Positions 38,698 to 49,584 of a stretch of DNA of 64,000 bases are shown in pieces; positions within the stretch are counted from its first letter, which is position 1; every line of letters begins with the position of its first letter. Source of the DNA: Closterium sp. NIES-65 (Eukaryota > Streptophyta > Zygnematophyceae > Desmidiales > Closteriaceae). Location of the stretch: positions 930,001 to 994,000 of the forward strand of contig CANXME010002127.1 in the NCBI GenBank assembly GCA_948144175.1. The letters run 5' to 3'. A program made the translations under genes and the position numbers. Below the pieces are notes generated by a model. It ran no database searches. It was not told the origin of the DNA and saw nothing but the letters and a program-made list of their open reading frames with translations.

Positions 38698-39771
38698 GTG
38701 CTGAGAGTACCACTCACGGACCTCCTGGGGCGACGGAGTGTGCTGCTGGCCCTGGCCACCGCCAGTGCCTCCACGACCACCACCGCCGCTACCACCTCCT
38801 CGACCACGCCAACCCCGGCCGCTGCCTCGTCCACCGCCACCCCCACCACCTCCTCCGCCCCGGCCACCTCCCCCGCCGCTGCCGCCACCCCCCCCACTGC
38901 TGCCACCTCCCCCACCCGCGCCACCCCCCGCGCCACCACCACCTCCCCCACCACCGCCACCCCTCGCTGTCACCACCACCGCCCTTGCCCCCTTGCCCTT
39001 GCCGCTGCGGCGCCCACTCGAAGCAGACGCAGTCCCGACCTTCTCAGCACCAAGGAGGTCGACAGCAGCAGCAGAGGCGACAGAGGGAAGAAGGGGGGAG
39101 GGAGAACACCCCTCAAAGAACGGGGTACGGGGGTCACCGCGAGAGGCACCTACAGCGACTATGCTAGCCTCAGCTGCAAGCAGTTCCTTCTCGAGGAGGG
39201 CAATGGTGAGCTCGGTGGGGCAGCGAGCTAGGAAGTGGTCCCTGACTGAGCGCAGAGTGTCAGGGAGGCGGGTGACTAGGTGGTAGAGAGTGAGCCAGAG
39301 CGGGGGTGGGTTCTTGGCAAGGAACTCATCAGGCATAGCGGCGCGGAAGCGAGCCTCACTATTGCGGAGGTGGGTAATGAGATCAGCGACAGTGTGGAAG
39401 GAAGCTAGGTCGGGGAACAGGTAGGGAAGAGAGAGACGGCCTAGAGCGGCAGAGGCCGGCGAGGAGTAGCGGGCAACGACAGCAGTGTACAGTGCCTGTG
39501 CAGTCTTGTGCTGGCCAAAGTGCTCGCGCTCATCTATCGGCAGAGAGTTGCGAATAGCGAAGCGAGTATGGGAGTCACGAGTCTGCCACTCTGAGCGGGC
39601 AGTGCTGTCAGCAGTAGCAGCAGGAGCAGTAGCGTGGCCTAATGCATGATCGTACAGCGATATGTCTTCCTTGGCAGTGAGCTGTAGGAAGAGGTGTAGG
39701 TCATCAAGCCAGGTGTCGAACTTCACTGGGCGGCTCTCAGTATCGAAGGCTAGGACAGGAGGGCTAGCCAT
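38524..39771 (-). pseudogene. J Gag
   Basis: MASPPVLAFDTESRPVKFDT start, then a Gag N-terminal domain clearly homologous to A (YSSPASAALGRLSLPYLFPD, VAVGASRGDPRTPFFEG) but more diverged than A and I are from each other. Poly-Gly/Arg (about residues 265-340), then SPQEVREWYSQH. The true frame is lost at the run of 16 C (38682-38697); the last 50 residues are out of frame. Because such runs mutate and mis-sequence easily, the shift may not be real. Confidence 0.88.
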
Positions 39772-40528
39772 GGTAGCAGCAGTAGGAAAAGCAGTACGAG
39801 CAGTAGGGTAGGTAGGGCGGCGCGGCTCGGTAAAGGTAGGGCGGCGCGGCTCGGTATAGGTAGGGCGGCGCGGCTCGGGTCTGGCGGCGCGGCTCGGTTC
39901 GGGCGGCTCGGGTCGGGCGGCGCGGCTCGGTTCGGGCGGCTCGGGTCGGTTAGGGCTGGCGGCTGGGGTCGGGCGGCTCGGTTCTGTTAGGGCTGGGCGG
40001 TTCGGGTCGGCTCGGGTCGGGCTGCTCGGTCTGGGTGGGGCCGTTCGGGGCCGCTAAGGGCGAGCGCGGGGAGCGGGTGGGGCCATGAGGGACGAGCGCG
40101 GGGCCGACGTGGGTGCTAAGGGCGAGCGCGGGGCCGACGTGGGTGCTAAGGGCGAGCGCGGGGCCTATCGGGGCCGTGAGGGACGAGCGCGGGGCTGATC
40201 GGGGCCGTAAGGGACGAGCGCGGGGCAGACGTGGGCCTCTAAGGGTGAGCGCGGGGCCTATCGGGGCCATGAGAGACGAGCGCGGGGCCGATCGGGGCTG
40301 GTAAGGACGATCGCGGGGCCGACGCGGGCCTCTAGGGGTAAGCGCGGGGCCGATTCGGGGCCTCTAAAAGCGAGCGCGGGGCCGACCGAGGCCTCTAGGT
40401 GCGAGAGCGCGGGGCTGACGGGGCCTCTAGGGGCGTGAAAGCCGAGGCGCCCTAGGGCGCAGGTAGGTAGGTAGGTAGTGGTGGGCCCTAAAAAAAAATC
40501 GGTCCTAGGAAGGACCTGCTCTATACCA
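39772..40528 (-). other. J repetitive leader and PBS
   Basis: About 39830-40020 (plus) repeats GGGCGGCGCGGCTCGG units. About 40090-40330 repeats GACGAGCGCGGGGCC-type units with a period of 31 bp (30 in the first two). The minus-strand PBS ends at 40528. No coding signal; 31 is not a multiple of three. Confidence 0.8.
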
Positions 40529-40660
40529 TGTTGAACAAGAATGGATGAACTAAGAGTGAAAATGAGTACAAGTATCAAAACCCAGGAATGTGTACCCCCT
40601 ATAGGCTAACCCACTGTAGCCTAAACAACTACAACAACATATATAATGTTTGACAGTGCT

Positions 40661-41941
40661 GAGCCTGAGGGTGCTACGCCTGGGAGTGCTGAGCCTGGGG
40701 GTGCTGAGCCTGGGGGTGCTACGCCTGGAGGTGCTAAGCCTGGGGGTGCGGAGCCTGAGGGAGCTAGGCCTGCTGGTGCTGTGCCGGGTGGTTCTCCGAG
40801 TGCTTCTTGTCGGCAGGAGCCACTCTCTCCACAGGAGCTGCGTGAGTGGTTTGCCCGGCGCTGGAGGCGAGCTGCTGGAGCTGGAGGTGCTGCGGGTACT
40901 GGTGGTTCTGTTGCTGCTGAGGGAGCTGGTGCCATGGGTCCCGGAGGTGCTCGTACTGGGAGTACTGGAACTGCTGGACCTGCGGGTACTTCTGGAGCTG
41001 GAGCTGCTGCGGGTGTTGGTGCGGAGGCTACTGCTGTCGGTCCTCGAGGCGGTCCTGCTGGGGGTACTACTCGTGTTGCTGGAGGTACTGGAGCTGGAGC
41101 TGCTACTGGTGCTGGTGCTGCCACTGGAGGTGCTGGTGCTGTCCCTGTTTTGTCTGGAGTCGCCGCGCGGCCTCAGCCGTACTTTGTTCTGCTCCTTCAG
41201 CAGGTTCTTGGTCTCCCGTCTTCTACTCGTCCTCCTCCTCCCTTAGAGTGTCCACAGCCTGTCCCGTCGCAGTTACAGCTACAGCCGGCCTCCCCACTGC
41301 CTGCTCCGTCTCCCTACACTGGTCCTACTGGAGGTCTTGCTGAGCGTCGTGAGCCTGCGTCTCGCCCTGCGTCGCCTGTCCGTGCTGCTCGCACTAGTGG
41401 TCGCGGTTCGCGTCAGTGTCCTCCTCCTGTCCCTGGCACGCACCGGATGTCTCTGCGTCCGTCCACTGCTCCTCTGCGTGCCCCTTTGCCTTCTCCTCCT
41501 GAGTCTTCTCTTCCTGCTCTTGCCGACCCGGAGTCGGACTCTCTTCGTGCTGCCAGTCCTACTGTCACGCGTCTCCTTGCTACTGTTGTCACTGACCCTT
41601 CATTTGAGTCCACTGCTGCGTCTGCCCTAGTTGCTGAGCTCGTCGACTTTGCTGCTCGCTGTCGCCTAGACTACGCCGCCAGTCTTGTTGCTGAGTCTGA
41701 GTCTGTCTATCCTCCGTCCGTCGGGGGTGAGTGTGCCCTTGGCACGGACGTCCTCGAGGACAGGCAGGAGGAGTTTCAGTGCTTGGCCGCTGCTTCACCT
41801 CATCTCGGGTCTGTACTGCTTACCCTTGAGGGAGACCCGGATGCACTTGACATCCCGACTCCGCGCTCTTACGCAGAGGCGATAGAGGGTCCCTACTCCT
41901 CTCAGTGGCAGGCAGCTATGGACGCAGAGATGGCTTCCTGA
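40661..41941 (+). pseudogene. I IN-RT linker, second part
   Basis: Resumes after J at GTGCTGAG. GGAEPGGATPGGAKPGGAEP repeats (40661-40790), one LREW motif SPQELREWFARRWRR near 40830, Gly/Ala-rich part to about 41150, then the Pro/Ser/Arg region and the block LVAELVDFAARCRLDYAASL, ending at SQWQAAMDAEMAS. A 1-nt deletion near 41940 (TTCCTGAAG against TTCCTGGAAG) creates the stop. Confidence 0.86.
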
Positions 41942-43431
41942 AGTCCACAAGCACCTAAGTTGACGCTGTTCCCCCTCCTAGGGCGAACATCGTCAGTGGC
42001 ATGTGGATTTTCAGGGTGAAGCGACCGCCGGGTTCTCCGCCTGTCTTCAAGGCGCGTTACGTGGCTCGTGGCTTCAGTCAGCGGCAGGGAGTTGACTACT
42101 TTCAGACCTTCTCTCCCACCCCGAAGATGACCACTCTTCGGGTACTGCTGCACATAGCTGCTCACCGTGACTACGAGCTACACTCTCTTGCCTTCAGCAC
42201 TGCTTTCTTGCAGGGCAGCCTGCACGAGGAGATCTGGCTACGTCGCCCACCTGGGTTCAGTGGGTCTTTTCCTCCCGGCACCCAGTGGAGCCTTCGGCGG
42301 CCAGTCTACGGTCTCCCCCAGGCACCGCGTGAGTGGCACGACACACTGAGGACTACACTTGCGGCTCTTGGGTTTGCTCCCTCTACTGCCGACCCGTCGC
42401 TGTTTCTGCGCACCGACACTTCTTTGCCGCCGTTCTGCATCCTCGTGTACGTCGACGACTTGGTCTTTGCCACAGCTGACACTAGTGGACTCGCCCACGT
42501 GAAGTCTGGGCTGAAGAAGAGACACACGTGCAAAGACCTGGGTGAACTGCGCAGCTACCTTGGCTTGCAGATCACTCGGGACAGGGCACGCCGCACCATT
42601 ACCCTGACTCAGTCACACATGGTGCAGCAGGTCCTTCAGCGCTTCGGCTTCACGTACTCCTCGCCTCAGGCCACTCCTCTGCCTACTCGCCACTCGCTCT
42701 CAGCTCTGCCTTCGGATGAGTCCGTAGAGTCGAGTGGCCCGTACCCAGAGCTTGTTGGCTGCCTCATGTACCTGATGACCTGCACACGACCTGACCTTGC
42801 ATACCCTTTTAGCATTCTCGCACGCTATGTTGCTCCTGGGAGACACCGACCAGAGCACATGGCTGCAGCGAAGAGGGTGTTGCGCTACTTGTGCAGTACG
42901 TCGGGCATGGGGCTAGTGCTTGGAGGGCGCAGTCCAATGGTCCTTACTGGGCACGCAGACGCTTCTTGGGCTGATGACCACGCTACACAACGGTCGTCAC
43001 AGGGTTACACCTTCAGCCTTGGTTCCGGCTCTGTTTCGTGGTGGGCTACTCGCTCGTCTTCTGTTCTCGGCTCCAGTTGTGAGGCTGAGATCTACGCAGG
43101 AGCCATGGCTGCACAGGAGCTTCGCTGGCTCACCTACCTGCTGACTGACCTTGGAGAGCCGCCTCGTTCTCCTCCAGTGCTGTACGTAGACAACAAGGCC
43201 ATGCTGGCCCTGTGTCGGGAGCAGCGACTAGAGCACAGAACGAAGCATATTGCTCTCCGCTACTTTCTTGCTCGTGAGCTGCAGCAGCGTGGTCAGCTGC
43301 GTCTTGCGCACGTGACCTCTGAGGCCAACACTGCTGATATCTTCACCAAGGCGCTTGCGCCTTGTGACCATCAGCGCTTCTGTACTCAGCTGGGCCTTGT
43401 GCCTACCTTGCCTCACTTGCTCACCTCTTGA
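41942..43431 (+). pseudogene. I RT and RNase H
   Basis: Open frame from 42001 to 43431. RT core with YVDDLVF (about 42445) intact, but the first catalytic motif reads LAFSTAFLQG: GCC at 42190-42192 encodes Ala where the others have Asp. This removes a metal-binding residue of RT, so the enzyme should be inactive. RNase H motifs DASWADD, SSCEAEIYA, YVDNKA and TADIFTKAL are present. TGA at 43429-43431. Confidence 0.92.
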
Positions 43432-43643
43432 CCTTGCTTGTACTGTTACATATATATTTACCTGCTCATGCTTGTCTAGCCCTTTTTATATATATGTTCT
43501 CCTGCATGTGAACTGGCCTTGTGGCCTTGAACTTGTGCTCGGAATGTGTGGTGACTTTGTGATCCACCCTGAGCTTGCTTTTCTTTGCTTTGCTTGACTG
43601 GTCTTGTGACCCCTTGTTCTCCCCCACTTTGCCTATGGGGGTG

Positions 43644-43775
43644 TGTCAGAACATTATTGCTCATGCATATTGTGTTGGCTATAGTGGGGTAGCCCATAAG
43701 GGGTACAACCCAATTAGGGTTAGTACTTGTACCCAATTCATTCATAGTTCATTCATTCTCGTTTCAATTCTCTCA
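43644..43775 (+). repeat. I 3' LTR (132 bp)
   Basis: After the 3' UTR and PPT hairpin (43432-43643). TGTCAGAACATT to CAATTCTCTCA, followed by the TSD AGATC at 43776-43780. Confidence 0.94.
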
Positions 43776-43780
43776 AGATC

Positions 43781-44051
43781 AACCTGTATTGTTAGCATCA
43801 TGTTTTACCGAAGTTAGTGCTGTTAAGTTTCAATGCTTCTATGTTGTGTCTTTTTTTTTTTTTTGAAATTTAATTCACCCACTGATAATGGATACTGACC
43901 TCAAATGAAATCAGAGTAATGAGAGGAATTTGGGTTTGCAATGAAAATATGGATATGTTATAATACACGTAATTGGGGAAAACGCAAATTCAATTGCCGC
44001 GATTTTTGAATTTAACAGCAGTTACGGTATATTATTATTTATATTTATTTA
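43781..44051 (+). other. Host DNA, possible exon continuation then AT-rich
   Basis: Joined to 28760-28808 without element I and one TSD, the same frame stays open (QPVLLASCFTEVSAV..) for about 25 codons up to a T run at 43851-43864. A donor such as GTTAAG near 43825 is possible. The remainder is AT-rich without signal. Confidence 0.3.
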
Positions 44052-44363
44052 TTGTCTTGTCTATGTAGCGGGTAAGTGCGCCCATAACCCCCCAGGCCAA
44101 CGTGCCTGTAAACCTTCCCTAGGATCAATCGGGGATCACCAGTGGACCTTTGACACCCCCCCGCACTGGGATGCCCGAGGTGCATTCACTGGGATTTGAA
44201 CCTAAGACCTTCGCTCTGATACCCTGTCAGAATCCCAACCACTATACCATTGGGATAAAAGGGCTTGTTTGTGTAGAAGGTAAGTGCGCCCATAACCCCC
44301 TAGGCCAACGTGCCTGTAACCCTTCCCTAGGATCAATCGGGGATCACCAGTGGACCTCTGATA
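44052..44363 (-). mobile_element. TRIM-like mini LTR element S with tRNA-like segment
   Basis: An 80-bp sequence (44071-44155) recurs at 44278-44363 in the same direction. Read on the minus strand the right copy ends CTGACA, is followed by GGTATCAGAGCG (PBS-like), then about 60 bp, a GCGGGGGG tract (PPT-like) and TGTCAAAGG, the start of the left copy. This is the plan of a terminal-repeat retrotransposon in miniature. The right copy spans about 44225-44363; the left copy is truncated or diverged beyond 44052. Across the right LTR end, an A-box-like TGGTATAGTGG and a B-box GGTTCAAATCC sit 36 bp apart. Confidence 0.55.
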
Positions 44364-45433
44364 ATTTATACAACAACGCGATTACAAAATGACAAGACTG
44401 ATAGAAAGTGTATGGTCATCATATGTACAAATAATAACTACAGTGACTATTTAGATTTATTCTTAACTAGCGAACCATCGCACTCGTCAGGGGCACGAGC
44501 CAATTGTCTTGCACCCTTACACAATTCGAAAACCAATGAACGAAACTGCTGAACGGAAAACTTCCGACCAGTCGACCAATCCTGTGAGTTCCGTACCCGA
44601 ATGGCCTCGAAGCTTGTTTGGTTCCTCGAATGTGGGAGAGTACTGGGCGCGCTTTGCATTCACGGACCTCAGAAAGTAGAATGAGGCGTAACTGCAGACC
44701 TACTTTCGAACAGTTCCACCAGCGTAACTCCAATAGTTACTTCGAACATACATTCCCCCCCCCTGGATTTTTTCGGATGCACGACTAAATGGGGGAAGTC
44801 CTAGTTAGGCAGGGAGGTCGGGCGAGGATGGCTCGGTGATGGTTGCGATTGGTGCAGAGGCGACTCGGGAGTGGTTCGGTGCGAAGAAATAGGAAGAACA
44901 GTTTCGTCGCGTGACCCTCGGGATGGCCTCGCTAATGAGTGCCTCAGTAAGGATTTGTAAATCCTTACAAGGCCCCCCCAAACCAACCACAGAGCTACCG
45001 CAAAATTGCTTTGCCGTAGCTTACAGAAGCCCAATTTTTTGGGATGCTAGGAGCTTCTGCTGAATTCTAGTGTTCCTTCGGTCGTCGGTTCGTCGTTGTT
45101 CGTAGCTCCCTATGGCTTCTCAGTGACTTGCGGGGTTGACCTGCGTTGACTTCGGTCGCCGCAATGTTTTTGAGAGAGTCACGCCGTGTGATTTCTAAGA
45201 GAGGTTCCTTAACGTCTTGCATAGTCGCGTCGCACTTCGTCCCTTCGCGCGTCGTGACGCTGCCGCCCTCTGAATGCTCTGGTCTTTCCTCTTTTAGCCT
45301 GAGACCTGCACTAGCCTGAGACCTGCACTCCTACACCTTTCCCTCTCCGCGGCGACCGCTTCTTTCTCCAAAGCTCCTGCTTCTACGTGTCAGATAGCTG
45401 TTCCTTCCTCGTGTTAGGAGACTAGCCCCGCGC
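44364..45433. other. Host DNA, one weak ORF
   Basis: Mixed-composition unique DNA. On the minus strand a 70-codon frame at 44659-44447 ends in a basic tail (LVKNKSK) and reads protein-like (SVQQFRSLVFELCKGARQLA). It could be the last exon of a host gene but I do not recognise it. Nothing else is supported. Confidence 0.25.
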
Positions 45434-45527
45434 GGCCTGCTACTAAAGTGCGCCATAAATTCAACCGCGAGCCAGTAGTCGGCCTGCTACTAAAGTGCGC
45501 CATAACTTTAAACGCGAGCCAGTAGTC
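45434..45527. repeat. Tandem duplication, 47-bp unit
   Basis: GGCCTGCTACTAAAGTGCGC at 45434 recurs at 45481; each unit ends GCGAGCCAGTAGTC. The units differ at a few positions inside (AAATTCAACC against ACTTTAAAC). No coding frame. Confidence 0.85.
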
Positions 45528-46010
45528 GTTAGCTGCTCTTGCTTGTGTTTGATAGGGTTCTGTTCTGTGTTGCTATCGTCCCCTTTTGGCAGTTCGTGTT
45601 GGAGGTGCTTCATGGAACCACACTACACGACGGCTACATTCGGACCTACGGCGGAAACTACACGGTGGCGTGTGGAAGAAGCAAAGAGTAGAAACTAAGA
45701 AGCTCCTAAGTTGCTTGGCGTGTGAGCTACGGAAGTGGAAGATACGGGAAGAAGTTTGAGTGAAATGGAAGGAAGATTGGTGAAGAAATGACTAGGGGAG
45801 AGGAGTTGGTTTGACGGGGAAAGAATTGGGGTTGAATAGATGGCGTGTTCAACAAGTTTATGTTTTTCGGACCTGGGGAGTGTTCGATGAAAGTGTTGGG
45901 GTTGCGTGTGCGACTCGACGTGACACTTGGCGTGTGGGACAAGTTTGGTTACTAGGGGTTTGCTTGTGGGACACGTTTTTGGTTCGGTTACATGTGTGTG
46001 TGGGGTAGAG

Positions 46011-46426
46011 TATAAAGCATTTGTACTAGTCAGTTGAGTACAACATCTGGGAAATCTCTCGCTTGGTGAAAACCATTGTTCAAATCCTATTGGTGACACT
46101 TTTGTCATAGCTCACTCATTGTCAATTCCTCGCGAAAGCATTCGCGAAGGACCCGCGAGGCAACAGAGACGCGAATTTCAGTGTGAAGGCATCGCTAGAC
46201 GCTAGTGAAGGAATCGCGAACCGAATTCCTCTGCAGAGCGCCAGTGAAGCGCCAGTCAAGCGTTGGTGAAACAGAAAACAATCAAACGTTAGTGAAACGT
46301 TGACAGAATTAACCGCTGCGCATATCGTTGGAATCGTGAGAACGAGGAGAACGTCATCGATAATAGCAAGCAGAATTTTGTCGACTGAGGCGTCTACGAT
46401 CCTGATAGTTGGTATCAGAGCTTGGA
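46011..46426 (+). promoter_or_regulatory. L promoter-like region, leader and PBS
   Basis: TATAAA at 46011-46016 is followed by a region with repeated GTGAA and CGCGAA words. The canonical PBS TGGTATCAGAGCTTGG is at 46410-46425. This suggests that a 5' LTR of element L ends near 46409, but I cannot fix its start, and the last bases (..GATAGT) are not the usual CA. Confidence 0.5.
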
Positions 46427-46516
46427 GAACGGGCGTGCGCTACTCGTCAAGAAGAACGGGCATGCACTACTCGTCGTTAAGTGAATCGGTGAAGAAGAGT
46501 TCTTCACGCCTACGCC

Positions 46517-47720
46517 ATGGTGGACGAGGCGACTTCGGGTTCCGGCTCGAGTCTTGGAAACTTGGAGATGAAGACGCTCCTCGAGGCGCTTGCGAGTGTC
46601 CGTGTGGTGACGAAACCGACGATCGGGCTCAGTGAAGACCAACGCTTCAAGGGAAGCAACTACAACGTGTGGCGGAAGAAGTTCATTCGACGGGCAGAGG
46701 AGGTTGAGCTCCTACCGTTCTATCGTCCCGATGAAGAGACAAAGGAGGGAGTTCCACCTCCCAAGACGGATCCGCCGGAAAATGTGGTGTTGTTTAAGAA
46801 GCAAAGTAAGAAAGCGTTCTTTCAACTTTGCGATTCGGTTGCTGATACTATTGCGGTGGATTTGGACCAATTTGCAGGAGAGCTGAATTCGGCACAACGA
46901 GCGTGGGAGTACTTGGAGTCCACCTACATGGGCAACAATGATACTAGCAGAAAGGCCGTGAGAAAGCAACTGCTGATGCTGAGCATCGAGAAGGGTGAAA
47001 ACATCATCACCTACATCAATCGGGCAAAGAGCTACAACGAGCAGCCTGCTAAGGTGAATGCAACTGCAACAAAGGCATTTGGTGCGTGATTTCACTGCGG
47101 AAAGAGAGGGCACAAGGCAACCAGCTGCTATGACAATCCGAGGAGGAAGAACTACAAAGGGAAAACGGGAGAGAACGACAAAGGAGACAACGAGGGAGCG
47201 GATAAACGCGGATTTGGCGGCAAATGCGACTATTGCGGGCTCTTTGGTCATCGTACCGCCGATTGCTTCTCCAACCCCAATAGCAAGTGCTACAAAGGAA
47301 CGCAGCCGAGGAACGTGGCTGCAAAGGCAAACGTGGCAGTGGTGGAAAAGGAGGATGTCATTCTCGGAGGTGCACACCATGCCAATGTGGTGCAAGTGCC
47401 TAAGGTAAACGAGCCAACGGGTGGTGGTAAGAATGATTTGTGGCTCTTGGATAGTGGCTGCATTCGTCAAATGACTTATAGGTCCGAATTGGTAGAGAAC
47501 ATAAGAGAGCCAAGTGAGAAATTCACTCTTCAAGGTAACAACGGAAATCTTCCAGTGACGGGAGAAGGTAATGTGGTGCTACAGAGTCCTTATGGTGGGA
47601 TGCGTCTTGAGAATGTGTTGCTTGTTGATGTTATAGTCACAATAGGCTTCAATGTGCCTAAAACGAGAGATAGAGTGCACAGTTGGATTTCTGCACAGCG
47701 GCTTCAAACGATCATAGCGT
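46517..47720 (+). pseudogene. Copia element L: Gag and protease, truncated
   Basis: Gag of the ordinary plant-copia (UBN2-like) kind: GNLEMKTLLEAL, FKGSNYNVWRKKF, WEYLESTYMG, INRAKSYNE. TGA at 47087-47089 falls exactly on the first Cys of the first zinc knuckle (..FHCGKRGHKATSC). The second knuckle, CDYCGLFGHRTADC, is intact (C-X2-C-X4-H-X4-C). Protease: LWLLDSGCIRQMT. The frame is cut at 47720 by the LTR of M. No IN or RT of L is visible. It is unrelated in Gag to the main copia group. Confidence 0.88.
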
Positions 47721-48441
47721 TGTGATCACAGCTTCAAATGACCTGAATCAACTTTGATCTGGAGCGTCGTACTGTCGCCTACAATAGGCAATTTAGATCG
47801 CACGATTTCACCAAGTATTGACGACACAGCGTCGGTTTGAACGAACAGCACTATGGCAGCCACTATAGTCTTAGAAACACAAGATAGGAAGAGTTACCAA
47901 GAGTTACGAGTTGGGAATGACTCCCAGCTCCTACAAAACCCAAGAGCCGAGGTACAGTGATGTGGAACAGTGCCACACTGTCCCCAACCACGAAGGGTCT
48001 CGAAACTACCCTCCACAAGGGTCTACACCAACAGAAGTGTTACACTACACATTGTAATGTAACTATCTTCAACATCTTGAGGTGTACCCTTTTGGCGAGC
48101 TTCGGAATCACTTGAAGCTTGAACCAAGGCTCCGCTTCTTCATCACAAAACTCATCCTTGATTTCTTGATGGGTCTGCTGCAGACACCTGCGACACGCCA
48201 AATGTTCAATTAGCGACAAAATAGAAACCGCGCGGGACACACAAATGATTGCGTAACACGCGACTAGCGATAACTCGCTATTGACTCGACACACACACAC
48301 ACTCGACATCATGACCCATCATTCACACACTATTATAAGCATGAAATATATATCATCTCATGCACTCATTCCATTCCATGCACTCACGCACGAACGCACA
48401 CGGACAACAAGCCGAGTGCAAACCGTAGGGTTTCACCAACA
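47721..48441 (-). repeat. Probable 3' LTR of M (about 721 bp)
   Basis: Read on the minus strand it starts TGTTGGTGAAACC directly after the PPT CCCGAGGGGGAG (48442-48456) and ends at TGTGATCACA (47721-47730 on the plus strand), where the coding sequence of L breaks. No second copy is in the window, so the inner boundary rests on the TG..CA ends and on the break of L. Confidence 0.6.
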
Positions 48442-48480
48442 AACTCCCCCTCGGGTTGTTGGCATTAGGACCTTGCTCTC

Positions 48481-49584
48481 TCAGTTCAGAGCCATCCCAG
48501 CCAGCTTGCAACACTTCCAATGCTGCTGCTCCACCAGCCTCTTGGTCATCATGTCAGCTGGCTGTCCCGTAGTCTTCACATAGCGCAACTCAACTTCACC
48601 CGCGGCCACCATGCTCCTCGTCTAGTGCCACTTCACCCTCATGTGCTTGGTGAGGCCGTGCAGGACAGGATTCTTGGCTAGTGCAATAGCACCTTGGCTG
48701 TCGCAGTAGAGTGGGGTAGGTCCTTGCTGCTCCTCCCCCAATTCAGCCAACAAACGCCGCTACCACACAATCTCCCGTACGGCACGGAAGAGGGCCATGT
48801 ACTCGGACTCCACCGAGCTCAATGCTTGGTCAACCTGCTTCTTGCTTTCCCAAGCAGTAGGGCCTCCACCAACACAGCAGATGAAGCCTCCCACACTTGT
48901 CATGTCTTCTGGTTCAGATGCATATGAAGCATCCGAGTAGGCGGTGAGGAACAAACGCCCGTGTTCCACACCATCCGCGCCCTTTTGGCGCCTTTGCGCC
49001 GCCGCCGAGTATTGCAGCCTAACGGTCGGTGTTTGGCCAAGATACTTGGCCACCCTCATCCCAGCTGCTACCTGCTCCTCATTAGGGCATTGCACGATCC
49101 TTGCGAGCTGCCCGGTAGCAAACGCGACGTCCGGTCATGTGTTGACCGCCGCATACATGAGGCTGCCCACCAACGAGTGAAATCGGCGCCTCTCCTCTTC
49201 ACCCACGCTCTCCTCCTCTGGTCGCTTCACACACTTGAACCCAGAGGGAAAGGGTGTAGCCACATGGCCTTCACTCTGCCCAAAGTTGGCGGCCAAGGCC
49301 TCCAGGTACTTCCATTGGTGCACCCGCATGCACCGCTTCTCCACGTCACGCTCGTTGTGAAGTCCGAGGTAGAAGTTCACGTCACCAAGGGACTTGCACT
49401 TGAACTTGTCTTGCAGCTTCAGCATCACCTCCTTCACAAGGTCAGAGGAGGGTGAGAAAATCAGGATGTCATCCACGTACACCACAATAAAGCTCCTCTG
49501 CTCCCCCTCGCCAAGCATGAACAAGGAGTGATCGGCCGTTGAGGGAGTAAAGCCGATCCCCTCCAACACTTCGCGCAGCTTCAT
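48481..49584 (-). pseudogene. Copia element M: RT C-terminal half and RNase H
   Basis: One frame with three nonsense codons: TGA 49135-49137 (an Arg codon in NTRPDVAF-type motifs), TAG 48760-48762 and TAG 48622-48624. RT shows FIVVYVDDILIFSP and GDVNFYLGLHNERD. RNase H shows AYSDASYASEPEDM, SSVESEYMALFRAV, YCDSQGAIALAKNP and DMMTKRL, ending at TGA 48481-48483. This is a different copia lineage from the main group, with usual codon use and little low complexity. Confidence 0.88.

Larger units (their letters stand above)
33315..40655 (-). mobile_element. Ty1/copia retrotransposon J
   Basis: Minus-strand element of 7.3 kb. 3' LTR 33315-33442 (128 bp), 5' LTR 40529-40655 (127 bp), one substitution and one indel apart. 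TSD GTGCT (33310-33314, 40656-40660). Minus-strand PBS TGGTATAGAGCAGGTCCT next to 40528. Gene order is the same as in A, but with one nonsense codon in IN, one before RT, and frameshifts including one in a run of 16 C. Confidence 0.94.
28809..43775 (+). mobile_element. Ty1/copia retrotransposon I (carries J)
   Basis: 132-bp LTRs (28809-28940, 43644-43775) with four differences; one changes the terminal TG of the 5' LTR to TT. TSD AGATC (28804-28808, 43776-43780). Element J, in opposite orientation, interrupts the IN-RT linker. gag-pol has many stops and frameshifts, and the RT catalytic Asp is changed to Ala. Confidence 0.94.

Noticed and set aside
44150-44260. A functional tRNA gene
   Set aside because: Box A and B are present, but acceptor and T stems pair poorly and the sequence is part of an LTR-like repeat; kept only as tRNA-like.
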